From Alphaproteobacteria bacterium UBA3637 (GTDB lineage: Bacteria > Pseudomonadota > Alphaproteobacteria > CAAHEQ01 > UBA3637): a stretch of DNA of 37,641 nucleotides. The DNA is taken from NCBI GenBank assembly GCA_002373615.1, contig DFKU01000010.1, positions 1-37,641 on the forward strand, written 5' to 3'. The position numbers and the translations under genes are program-made. Under the pieces are notes generated by a model. It had not been told where the DNA came from. It made no database searches and saw only the letters and a list, made by a program, of their open reading frames with translations. Shown here one piece after another: positions 1 through 6,269 of this stretch; the stretch's first letter is position 1, and every line of letters starts with the position of its first letter.

Positions 1-381
1 GCTGAAGATGGCACATTGCATGCCAGACGTCAGTTGATGTCTTTCCTGCGTGAAGAAAAGATGGTTGAAAAATTGATGACCACTTTGGTGAAACGTTATG
101 AAAAACGCAATGGCGGATATGTCCGTGTGTTAAAGGCGGGGTTCCGTTATGGGGACAGCGCTCCAATGGCTATTGTGGAATTGGTGGATAGAGATGTGAA
201 CGCCAAAGGTCAAGATTCCGGTAAGATTGAAGTTGTTGAAGCAACCGAAAAAACAGAATCTAAAGCGGAAACAAAACAACCCAAAGTGAGTGCGCCAAAG
301 CCCGAAAAGGCAGGTAAAATCACAGGGGCTGGTGTTGCGAAAAAGGCAACCGTTATCCACAAGACAAATAAAGGTGGTTAA
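1..381 (+). CDS. rplQ: 50S ribosomal protein L17, 3' part
   Basis: The reading frame is open from the first base, so the gene is cut at its 5' end by the window edge. The TTG at position 16 is an internal Leu codon, not a start. The visible part matches the second half of L17: HARRQLMSFLREEKMVEKL, then RYEKRNGGYVRVLKAGFRYGD and the end APMAIVELV. After this conserved core come about 60 residues rich in Lys, Glu, Ala and Thr. Such a basic tail is common in alphaproteobacterial L17. The protein sits near the peptide exit of the large ribosomal subunit. In most bacteria rplQ ends the alpha operon after rpoA, which agrees with the strong terminator that follows. Confidence 0.93.
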   Translation, partial: AEDGTLHARRQLMSFLREEKMVEKLMTTLVKRYEKRNGGYVRVLKAGFRYGDSAPMAIVELVDRDVNAKGQDSGKIEVVEATEKTESKAETKQPKVSAPKPEKAGKITGAGVAKKATVIHKTNKGG

Positions 382-403
382 TTAAGGTTTTTACCTAAAA
401 ATG

Positions 404-432
404 ATCCCCGCCACTTCAGCGGGGATTTTTTT
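404..432 (+). terminator. Rho-independent terminator of the rplQ operon
   Basis: An 8-bp perfect stem (404-411 with 419-426, ATCCCCGC/GCGGGGAT) closes a 7-base loop and is followed by a T-run. It lies 22 bases after the rplQ stop codon. Confidence 0.9.
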
Positions 433-453
433 ATATTACGATGCCCCTTCCTC

Positions 454-522
454 GTCATTGCGAGCTTTAGCGAAGCAATCTCTCTATAGATTGCCACGTC
501 GCCAAGTGCTCCTCGCAATGAC
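454..522. repeat. Dispersed palindromic repeat (intergenic copy)
   Basis: The outer arms GTCATTGCGAG (454-464) and CTCGCAATGAC (512-522) are perfect inverted copies. Inside them, AGCAATCT (474-481) pairs with AGATTGCC (488-495) apart from the end base. A second copy with the same arms and inner blocks lies at 20695-20766, inside the prepilin A reading frame. Elements of this type occur many times in alphaproteobacterial genomes. They are probably non-autonomous repeats or stable transcript hairpins. Confidence 0.8.
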
Positions 523-541
523 ATTTTTTATAAAAAGAGAC

Positions 542-569
542 TTGACATAGGTATTAAAATATGTAAAAA
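542..569 (+). promoter_or_regulatory. Candidate sigma70 promoter for the 776-2481 unit
   Basis: A perfect TTGACA lies at 542-547. The best -10 is weak: TAAAAA at 564-569 with a 16-base spacer. Placement just after the rplQ terminator and repeat supports a promoter here, but the -10 is uncertain. Confidence 0.45.
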
Positions 570-775
570 TTGAGTTATGGAAAAAGAAAAAATGACATAC
601 TTGCTCTCCGCTAATTCAAATAAGTCTTTGAATAATAAGGACTTTTTGCGTATGGGGGGGGGGGTATTGCCAAGCTTTTTCATAATTTAAACTTAAGTAG
701 AATTTTTAACAACCCACACGGATGGTCTAACCCCATCGGTGTTTTTTTATAACTTAAAATGAAAGGAAACAAAAA
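570..775 (+). promoter_or_regulatory. Leader region with G11 tract and short leader ORF
   Basis: This roughly 200-base stretch lies between the candidate promoter and the first gene of the unit. It holds an ORF of 37 codons (577-690) without a good ribosome binding site, an uninterrupted run of 11 G (654-664) inside that ORF, and a terminator hairpin at 716-749. With 11 G the ORF stops at 690, before the hairpin. With 12 or 9 G it would run through the hairpin to a stop at about 751. A ribosome binding site (GAAAGGAAAC) precedes the ATG at 776. Nothing else is seen between 523 and 775. Confidence 0.4.
716..749 (+). terminator. Terminator-like hairpin upstream of the 776 gene
   Basis: ACACGGATGG (716-725) pairs with CCATCGGTGT (733-742), with one mismatch and a 7-base loop, and is followed by seven T. 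No gene ends here, so it would end a leader transcript about 27 bases before the next start codon. This is an attenuator arrangement. Confidence 0.65.
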
Positions 776-1246
776 ATGATGGAAGTATATTTTCCAAAAC
801 ATAATTTAGAAAAACTGATTAATAAATATGACGGTACCTTGACTGAAAGGTATGAAGAAAATGGAAGAACTGTAGAGGCACATTATACCGACGGTAAAGG
901 AAGTTTTTTGGCAGAGCGCACTGTTTATACAGGAAAACCTTTGGATAGAGCAAATCGAGAAACCACCTTTTTTAAAGACGGTGGAAAACCCTATTTAAGA
1001 CGAGTTTATCGTGATAATCGATTGGTATTAGAACAGGGGTTAAGGGGGACAGTAATTGATCGGAGTTATGAAGAAAAATATGAATATAATGGTGATGAAG
1101 TTGTTCCTTCGTTTGTTATTGAAGAAAAGTTTGATGAAAATGGAAAAAGTTTATCAGTAAAAAAACAAAAAAATTTGTTGAAAAGAGCTTCAGAGGAAGG
1201 TGCTAAATTTGATTTCATGAAAGAAAAAGATCTCAATTGGAGATAA
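776..1246 (+). CDS. Hypothetical protein, first gene of a three-gene unit
   Basis: The 156-residue product is not recognised. It is hydrophilic and highly charged, with no signal peptide or membrane segment, so it is probably cytosolic unless another route exports it. The middle is rich in short Y/G/N-containing strand-like stretches (YEENGRTVEAHYTDGKG, KYEYNGDEV) that loosely recall MORN-type toxin/antitoxin repeats, but this is not enough to assign a family. The start MMEVYFPK resembles the start of the next protein (MGIMYFPG), which may be a shared N-terminal feature. The ATG at 779 is an equally possible start. A gap of 22 bases with an AAAGGAAGGAG ribosome binding site leads to the next gene, so co-transcription is likely. 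Confidence 0.75.
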   Translation: MMEVYFPKHNLEKLINKYDGTLTERYEENGRTVEAHYTDGKGSFLAERTVYTGKPLDRANRETTFFKDGGKPYLRRVYRDNRLVLEQGLRGTVIDRSYEEKYEYNGDEVVPSFVIEEKFDENGKSLSVKKQKNLLKRASEEGAKFDFMKEKDLNWR

Positions 1247-1268
1247 TTATAAAGGAAGGAGTCTTAAG

Positions 1269-1724
1269 ATGGGTATAATGTATTTTCCTGGTGAAAAACC
1301 GAGCGCTGAAGACAGAGCAAATATGATGGATAAAGAATCCTGGATTAAATCCAGAACAGACAATCCTGATAGATTGGGACGTGATTTTTGGAATAGAATG
1401 TACGATGATACTATGGATGGAGGCCTGCCTTTTCTAGAACTTTCAGAAGATATTAAAGAACAGATGACGAATGAATATCTGTCCAAAAATGGTTTTATTC
1501 TTGATAATCCAGAAGAATGGAAAAAGCTTTGGGGAGGAAGAATAGATAATTTTGCCAAGAATCAACCGATTGGAAATGAACTTAAAAAAATTCTTGATAA
1601 TATGCGAGTTTCAGTGAGTAAAAAGAAATCTTCAACATTGCACAGTACTATTAAGAAGGGGCAGGAAAATAATATGCGGGCAATCAGGTCTAGAACCCAA
1701 CAAAGAATAAACGAAAGGAAATAA
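1269..1724 (+). CDS. Hypothetical protein with one WIKSRT module
   Basis: The 151-residue product belongs to no family I recognise. Residues 20 to about 97 form a module starting MDKESWIKSRTDNPDRLGRD and continuing with a Trp-Asn-Arg-Met-Tyr stretch and a predicted helical part ending near EEWKKLWGG. The same module occurs twice in the next gene. The last 40 residues are strongly basic (Lys/Arg/Gln), which would suit nucleic-acid or membrane-surface contact. No signal peptide or transmembrane segment is visible. A strong AAGGAAGGAG ribosome binding site precedes the ATG. The stop is one base before the next start, so translation of the two is probably coupled. Confidence 0.75.
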   Translation: MGIMYFPGEKPSAEDRANMMDKESWIKSRTDNPDRLGRDFWNRMYDDTMDGGLPFLELSEDIKEQMTNEYLSKNGFILDNPEEWKKLWGGRIDNFAKNQPIGNELKKILDNMRVSVSKKKSSTLHSTIKKGQENNMRAIRSRTQQRINERK

Positions 1725-2330
1725 TATGACAGCCATTATGGGAAAAGAAGCCTGGATAAAATCCAGAACTGATAATCCAAATAAATTAGGACGAAATGTT
1801 TGGATTTCTTTGTATGAATTGAGGTCTAAAGGTGTTCAATTGCCTCCTCAATCAATGGAGGTATTAAAACCTCTTTATATGGATATGGAACGGGAATTTT
1901 TAATTAAAATGGGACTTCCCCCTAATGTGAATGATTCAAATTGGAAACTTATTTTGAATCATATGGGAAATACAGATTTAAATCAAAGTCAAGAAGCTAT
2001 GAAAATGGGGCTCGGTGTAGTTTTAGGTTTAGGTGTTTCTGCACCACAAAAACCAACAAAAGCACCCACCGAAAAAATGGATAAAGAAACATGGATTAAA
2101 TCCAGAACAAAAGATCCAGACAGAATTGGAAAAGATGTATGGGGTGCTATATATGATTTTACATCAGCAGGGAAAAATCTTTCCCCCACAGATGCTAAGG
2201 AATTAAAACCCCTTCATATAGAGATGGTAAAAGATTATTTTGAAAAAATGGGATTTTCTTATAGCCCTGATGCAATTAAGCGTGCTGCTGATTCTCAGCT
2301 TTGGACTTCTTTACTTGCGACCATGACGCA
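1326..2330 (+). repeat. Three tandem copies of a ~75-residue coding module
   Basis: Copies begin at 1326, 1738 and 2077. The shared protein core is M-[DG]-K-E-[STA]-W-I-K-S-R-T, then [DN]-P-[DN]-[RK]-[LI]-G-[RK], then a W five to six residues later. Each copy then has about 50 residues of weaker similarity. The first lies alone in the 1269 gene; the second and third share the 1726 gene. Confidence 0.8.
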
Positions 2331-2481
2331 ACAAGCAGAAGTAGCATCCTCTATTCAGGAAAGAATAATAAAAAGTGTTATGAATCAAGTAGGGGAAAAA
2401 CCGAAAAAATCAGTTCTTGATACTTTAAAAGAGGCCTCTAAAAAGTTTTTACCAAAGCGGAATGATAAGGGTAGAGTGTAA
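1726..2481 (+). CDS. Hypothetical protein with two WIKSRT modules
   Basis: The 251-residue product carries the module of the preceding gene twice. The copies start at residue 5 (MGKEAWIKSRTDNPNKLGRN) and residue 118 (MDKETWIKSRTKDPDRIGKD). Each continues through a Trp/Tyr motif, a Lys-Pro-Leu segment (EVLKPLYMDM, KELKPLHIEM) and a Lys-Met-Gly-hydrophobic segment (IKMGL, EKMGF). A linker rich in Gly/Val/Pro/Lys joins them at 92-117. The tail (about 205-251) is basic. The DNA of the modules is also alike, pointing to fairly recent duplication. There is no signal peptide. The gene ends just before a terminator shared with the convergent DUF4381 gene. The function is unknown. Confidence 0.78.
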   Translation: MTAIMGKEAWIKSRTDNPNKLGRNVWISLYELRSKGVQLPPQSMEVLKPLYMDMEREFLIKMGLPPNVNDSNWKLILNHMGNTDLNQSQEAMKMGLGVVLGLGVSAPQKPTKAPTEKMDKETWIKSRTKDPDRIGKDVWGAIYDFTSAGKNLSPTDAKELKPLHIEMVKDYFEKMGFSYSPDAIKRAADSQLWTSLLATMTQQAEVASSIQERIIKSVMNQVGEKPKKSVLDTLKEASKKFLPKRNDKGRV

Positions 2482-2484
2482 TTT

Positions 2485-2512
2485 AAAAGGGCGCGTTTAG
2501 CGCCCTTTTTTC
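2485..2512. terminator. Bidirectional terminator between convergent operons
   Basis: AAAAGGGCGC (2485-2494) pairs perfectly with GCGCCCTTTT (2500-2509) around a 5-base loop. The A-run on one side and T-run on the other let it work on both strands. The stop codon of the minus-strand DUF4381 gene (2497-2499) lies in the loop. Confidence 0.88.
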
Positions 2513-2949
2513 AACACCATTTCAATCCATTTTTGGCTGACAGAAAAAAGCTTTTTATCGGGTGCTTTGGGGTTTGGATTATAAATCGCATAGGCCAGCA
2601 AATGGGCCTCTTCTTTTGTCAAAACATTTGGGGCAGAGGCCAACAAAAACGCCTGCCATGCTTCCTCTTTTAAGGGGGCAATCGCTTCGCGTCCATGGCG
2701 CGCCATCGCCACGCGCTTTAACAGTTGTGATAATAACTTTAACTGTTTATCGGGGGAAGCTTTTTGAATTTTCTTTAATTCCCGTGTGGCATAGGCAAGG
2801 GGTGATCCCATCCTTCTGTAAATAAGAATAAGCGCCACCATCAAAATAATGCCCAATATCACATACCATCCCCACGCCAAAGGCCAAATATCCGGTCGAA
2901 CGGGGAAGTGCAGGGGCTTTAAACCGGTTAAGTCAATTTGTGATTCCAT
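2497..2949 (-). CDS. DUF4381 family membrane protein
   Basis: The 150-residue protein has the DUF4381 layout. A short N-terminal stretch with a Pro-rich segment (FPVRPDIWPLAWGWY) leads into a single transmembrane helix at about residues 28-45. A cytosolic helical region follows, with an Arg-Glu-Leu-Lys start and a conserved W-x-x-F in EEAWQAFLL. Members are encoded beside MoxR-type ATPase and DUF58 genes and are thought to form a membrane complex with von Willebrand A proteins of the Bat type. It is the last gene of a three-gene minus-strand operon and starts 3 bases after the DUF58 gene. No vWA gene follows, so the usual partners are missing or elsewhere. Confidence 0.85.
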   Translation of the reverse strand: MESQIDLTGLKPLHFPVRPDIWPLAWGWYVILGIILMVALILIYRRMGSPLAYATRELKKIQKASPDKQLKLLSQLLKRVAMARHGREAIAPLKEEAWQAFLLASAPNVLTKEEAHLLAYAIYNPNPKAPDKKLFSVSQKWIEMVLKKGR

Positions 2950-2952
2950 TTT

Positions 2953-3840
2953 TTATCCTAAACAAAATTCAGTAAACTCTTTCAAATAAGGGCTGTCCGT
3001 TTTTATGGGCAAATACCCCCAACCATATTTTTGGGCTGCGGTGCGCAGCAAATTCGTTTTTTCTTCCCATGTTTTCTTAAAATCTTTTTGCAGGTTGGCG
3101 CCTGTTGCGTCCAAAATCAAAGTTTCTTTTCCATCTGAATAAGGCAAAATTTCCTTTGGTAAATGGTGTTCTAATTCATCATAAATATGCACGCAAGTGA
3201 TAGCATTTTTAAGGCTTATGTGCCCCAGCTGTTCCATATCCACAGGTGTTACATCATGAAAGTCGCTGAAAATAATCAGGCTGGCACCAGTCCTTAAATT
3301 GTGCCCCAGCTTTTTTAAAAGATCTGAAAACGAAACTGTCGATTTTTCCTTGGTGGGTTCAATTAAAGAACTTAACAGTGGCGCAATCAAATCATCGGCT
3401 GAGGTATTAGGTGTTGAAAAATAAAGCTTATCTTTCATCAAAGCATAGGCCAAACTTTCTTTTTTTTGAAGGGCTATAAAGGCAGAAAGCGCCGTCAAAC
3501 GTCCGGCGATCACACTTTTAAAATGGCCATGTCCTGCAAAATGCATTTCATCACGTAAATCACACACCAAATAAATTTGTTGTTCTTTTTCTTCTGTATA
3601 AAGCTTAGTAAAAGGCTTGTTATATTTCGCCGTCACGCGCCAATCAATTTGACGAATATCGTCTCCTGGTTGATACATGCGGACTTCTTGAAAGTCCAAT
3701 CCTCGCGACCGAAAAGGGGATTTTTTGTCGCCAAAACCAGTCAAAGACACTTTATTGTTGGTTGGTAAAGTCAAACTTTCTGCCTGTTCTTTCAAACCGG
3801 CTAAATCGGGTAATTCCAATAAAACAGGGTTGACAGCCAT
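2953..3840 (-). CDS. DUF58 domain protein (MoxR-associated)
   Basis: The 295-residue product is a DUF58 protein. The diagnostic block is present at about residues 44-73: SPFRSRGLDFQEVRMYQPGD followed by IRQIDWRVTAKYNKP. A vWA-like half follows, with VCDLRDEMHF at about 112 and IIFSDFHDV near 190, which resemble metal-ion-adhesion strands. No transmembrane segment is seen. Family members work with the neighbouring MoxR ATPase, probably in assembly or folding of envelope complexes; the exact substrate is unknown. It lies 8 bases after moxR with a GGGGGAAA ribosome binding site, in one operon with the DUF4381 gene. Confidence 0.9.
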   Translation of the reverse strand: MAVNPVLLELPDLAGLKEQAESLTLPTNNKVSLTGFGDKKSPFRSRGLDFQEVRMYQPGDDIRQIDWRVTAKYNKPFTKLYTEEKEQQIYLVCDLRDEMHFAGHGHFKSVIAGRLTALSAFIALQKKESLAYALMKDKLYFSTPNTSADDLIAPLLSSLIEPTKEKSTVSFSDLLKKLGHNLRTGASLIIFSDFHDVTPVDMEQLGHISLKNAITCVHIYDELEHHLPKEILPYSDGKETLILDATGANLQKDFKKTWEEKTNLLRTAAQKYGWGYLPIKTDSPYLKEFTEFCLG

Positions 3841-3848
3841 TTTTCCCC

Positions 3849-4811
3849 CTATGGCAGTGGCACCAATTTCATCAATTTATCCAAAATCATATCGGCTGTA
3901 ATGTGTTCGGATTTAGCCTCAAAGGAAAGTACCAAACGGTGGCGCATGACATCGTGAATTAAATCTGTGATATCACCGGCCGTCACGAATTCATGACCAT
4001 TCAGCCATGCATTTGCCCGTGCACAAATATCCAAAGCAATTGTGCCACGGGGGCTGACCCCATAGCGCAAGTATTTGGCAAGCTCCGGATCATATGCCTC
4101 CGGATGACGGGTGGCCATAACAAACTGAACAATATATTCTTCCAATTCCGGAGCCATCGGAATATTTAAAACTTCCTGACGGGCGGCCATAATTTCCTTT
4201 TCCTTAATTTTTGAGAAAGCGGGGAGGGGCTCCTTTTTTTCTTCCTTTTGAATCAGCTTTAAGATTTTTCTTTCTGAATCAATATCTGGATGATTGATAA
4301 TCACATACATTAAAAAACGATCCAGTTGAGCTTCCGGCAAACGATAAGTCCCTTCGTTTTCAATGGGGTTCTGAGTCGCCATCACTGTGAACAAAGGAGG
4401 CAGTTGATAGGTTGTATTCCCGATTGTTACTTGACGTTCCCCCATCGCTTCCAACAGGGCAGATTGCACTTTTGCCGGGGCGCGATTTATTTCATCTGCC
4501 AAAATTAAGTTATTAAAAATTGGGCCCTTTTGAAAATAAAAAGTTCCTGTAGCTGGACGAAATACATCGCTCCCAGTAATATCGGCTGGCAACAAATCCG
4601 GAGTGAATTGAATACGGTGTGCGACAGCATCAATAGCGTTGGAAAGGGTTTTGACGACCTTGGTTTTTGCCAATCCTGGAGCGCCTTCCACCAACAAATG
4701 TCCATCAGAAAGTAGGGCAATCAAAAGCCTGTCCACTAAAGCAGGTTGACCGATAATTTGGGAATTGATGTATTCTCTTAATTTTTGAAAAATTTCTTGA
4801 TTTTGACTCAT
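3849..4811 (-). CDS. MoxR family AAA+ ATPase
   Basis: The 320-residue protein is a MoxR-type AAA+ ATPase (AAA_3). Walker A is EGAPGLAKT, Walker B is LILADEINRAPAKVQ, sensor 1 is TVMATQNPIENEGTY, and YGVSPRG is the family's sensor 2 region. I chose the ATG at 4811 because AAGGAGG (4817-4823) lies 5 bases upstream; an earlier start at 4859 lacks such a site and adds a non-conserved leader. MoxR proteins act as chaperone-like ATPases with DUF58 and vWA partners. The gene heads the minus-strand operon and is divergent from uppP. Confidence 0.92.
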   Translation of the reverse strand: MSQNQEIFQKLREYINSQIIGQPALVDRLLIALLSDGHLLVEGAPGLAKTKVVKTLSNAIDAVAHRIQFTPDLLPADITGSDVFRPATGTFYFQKGPIFNNLILADEINRAPAKVQSALLEAMGERQVTIGNTTYQLPPLFTVMATQNPIENEGTYRLPEAQLDRFLMYVIINHPDIDSERKILKLIQKEEKKEPLPAFSKIKEKEIMAARQEVLNIPMAPELEEYIVQFVMATRHPEAYDPELAKYLRYGVSPRGTIALDICARANAWLNGHEFVTAGDITDLIHDVMRHRLVLSFEAKSEHITADMILDKLMKLVPLP

Positions 4812-4870
4812 AAGAACCTCCTTAAGAAGGAATATAATTTCTTTTTTCAAAAAAAGCAATTATTATTTTA

Positions 4871-4899
4871 TTGACAAGAGTAAAATAAATAAGTATTGT
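4871..4899 (+). promoter_or_regulatory. Sigma70-type promoter of uppP
   Basis: TTGACA (4871-4876) and TATTGT (4894-4899) are separated by 17 bases. The uppP ATG follows 19 bases after the -10, with GGAGG in between. Confidence 0.65.
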
Positions 4900-4917
4900 T
4901 AAGGAAAAGGAGGAAAA

Positions 4918-5697
4918 ATGTTATCTCTGATAATTGCATCACTTGTTCAAAGTATTACTGAATTCTTGCCCATCAGCTCATCCGGGCATTTGCTTTTGTT
5001 GTCCCATATGGGTGTTTCTAAACCGAATTTAGCAATGGATATTTTGTTGCATTTGGGGACATTGATAGCAGTTTTGATTTACTTTAGGGAAGATGTAAAA
5101 GAAGTTTTAAAGGGATTCCTTCCAAAAGCCAAAACGCGCCAATTATTATTGCAACTAATTGTGGCAACACTCCCTATTGTTATCGTGGGATTCTTTTTTG
5201 CGGAATGGATTGAACATGTATTCAGAGCGCCCGTTGTGGTGGCTTACACCGCCATTATTTTTGGGGTATTGTTATGGATAGCGGATAATTATTTTCCAGC
5301 ACATCAACGCTTAAATCATATGAACTTAAAGCATGCTTTTTTAATCGGTTGTGCTCAGGTTTTTTCTTTGATTCCAGGGTCATCCCGTTCTGGTACCACA
5401 ATGACCTGTGCGCGTATGCTGGGGCTTTCCAGAACGGATAGTGCCCGTTTTTCAATGCTTTTGTCCATTCCGGCAATTTGTCTGGCTGTTTTGTATGCCC
5501 TGTGGCAAGGAATCAATGGAGAACTGATTTTACCTGCGGTTGGGGAATCTTTGGGGGCAATCGGATTAACTGCTGTTTTTGGCTTTTTTGTGATTAATTT
5601 TTTAATGATATGGGTACAAAAAGCCTCCTATACCATTTTCGCTGTGTACCGTATTTTATTGGGAATCGGGCTTTTGATTTACCTGTCCTTCACGTAG
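4918..5697 (+). CDS. uppP: Undecaprenyl-diphosphatase
   Basis: The 259-residue integral membrane enzyme removes a phosphate from undecaprenyl diphosphate. This recycles the lipid carrier for peptidoglycan and other wall polymers and is linked to bacitracin resistance. Both active-site motifs are present: EFLPISSSGHLLLLSH (residues 16-31) and PGSSRSGTT (about 157-165). Hydrophobic segments fill the rest of the chain. Length is typical of the BacA/UppP family. AAAAGGAGG lies just before the ATG. The last 42 bases overlap the 3' end of the convergent ribbon-helix-helix gene. Confidence 0.95.
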   Translation: MLSLIIASLVQSITEFLPISSSGHLLLLSHMGVSKPNLAMDILLHLGTLIAVLIYFREDVKEVLKGFLPKAKTRQLLLQLIVATLPIVIVGFFFAEWIEHVFRAPVVVAYTAIIFGVLLWIADNYFPAHQRLNHMNLKHAFLIGCAQVFSLIPGSSRSGTTMTCARMLGLSRTDSARFSMLLSIPAICLAVLYALWQGINGELILPAVGESLGAIGLTAVFGFFVINFLMIWVQKASYTIFAVYRILLGIGLLIYLSFT

Positions 5698-5874
5698 GAC
5701 GAATAAGCGAATAGCACTTGATAAATTTCCTTGATGGGCATTATCAATTTGTATTAAAAGTTGTCGAACAGAAGTATTCTTACGTTTGGCAATATTTTTT
5801 AATTCTGTCCAAAATTCATCTTCCAAAGCAACGCTGGTGCGGTGTCCGGACAGTTCCACAGAATGTTTGCGCAT
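5656..5874 (-). CDS. Ribbon-helix-helix domain protein
   Basis: The 72-residue protein resembles the alphaproteobacterial RHH_4 family. An N-terminal strand (SVELSGHRTSVALED) leads into a helix with EFWTELKNIAKRKNTSV and a second helix from VRQLLIQIDN. Such small proteins bind DNA as dimers, but the target is unknown. It is the distal gene of dnaB-sspB-RHH and its ATG overlaps the sspB stop by one base (TAATG). Neighbourhood with sspB is common in alphaproteobacteria. The C-terminal 14 codons overlap the end of uppP on the other strand, an unusually long convergent overlap. Confidence 0.85.
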   Translation of the reverse strand: MRKHSVELSGHRTSVALEDEFWTELKNIAKRKNTSVRQLLIQIDNAHQGNLSSAIRLFVLREGQVNQKPDSQ

Positions 5875-6269
5875 TATTTTTTCCTTGCAAATAGATCAAT
5901 GACTTCGGCTGTTTGCTTGGGCTCTGGTTCTTTTTCTGTCAGGGCTGGGAAAGTTAAGGCTAACCCTGTCACCGGATTTGCAAACACCATTAAAGTTTCA
6001 TAAGGAATAACAACTTGGCTGGCCACCCCACCAAAGGTCAAAACAACCTCTATCGCATTGGCGGTTAAAACCAAATCTTGAAATTGATGTTGTAAAACAA
6101 TGGTTATATTTTGGGGGTATTTTGCCCGCACAAAATCAGGAATCGTTGCTTTTGGTGTTTCAAATTGCAGGACATAATAGTCCTCGCCTTGCAGACCATT
6201 TTGGGCGACATCTTCCAAAATGTCACGCACAACCTTATAAAGTGCCTGTCTGATTTTGATGTTTTCCAT
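5874..6269 (-). CDS. sspB: SspB-type ClpXP adaptor
   Basis: The 131-residue product matches the alphaproteobacterial SspB adaptor, which binds ssrA-tagged proteins and delivers them to the ClpXP protease. The substrate-binding half includes DYYVLQFETPKATIPDF, TIVLQHQFQDL and the strand VVLTFGGV, followed by VVIPYETLMVFANPVTG. A Pro/Glu-rich linker separates this from a C-terminal tail EVIDLFARKK. That tail occupies the place of the ClpX-docking peptide in SspB proteins. Its ATG follows the dnaB stop codon directly (TAA ATG), so the two are very likely co-transcribed. Confidence 0.88.
   Translation of the reverse strand: MENIKIRQALYKVVRDILEDVAQNGLQGEDYYVLQFETPKATIPDFVRAKYPQNITIVLQHQFQDLVLTANAIEVVLTFGGVASQVVIPYETLMVFANPVTGLALTFPALTEKEPEPKQTAEVIDLFARKK

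Noticed and set aside
577..690. The G11 leader ORF as an ordinary protein gene
   Set aside because: It has no good ribosome binding site and no protein-like composition. It is kept only as a possible leader peptide in a finding.
541..775. A third copy of the structured prepilin leader before the 776 gene
   Set aside because: Promoter and terminator layout is similar, but none of the three conserved blocks is present.
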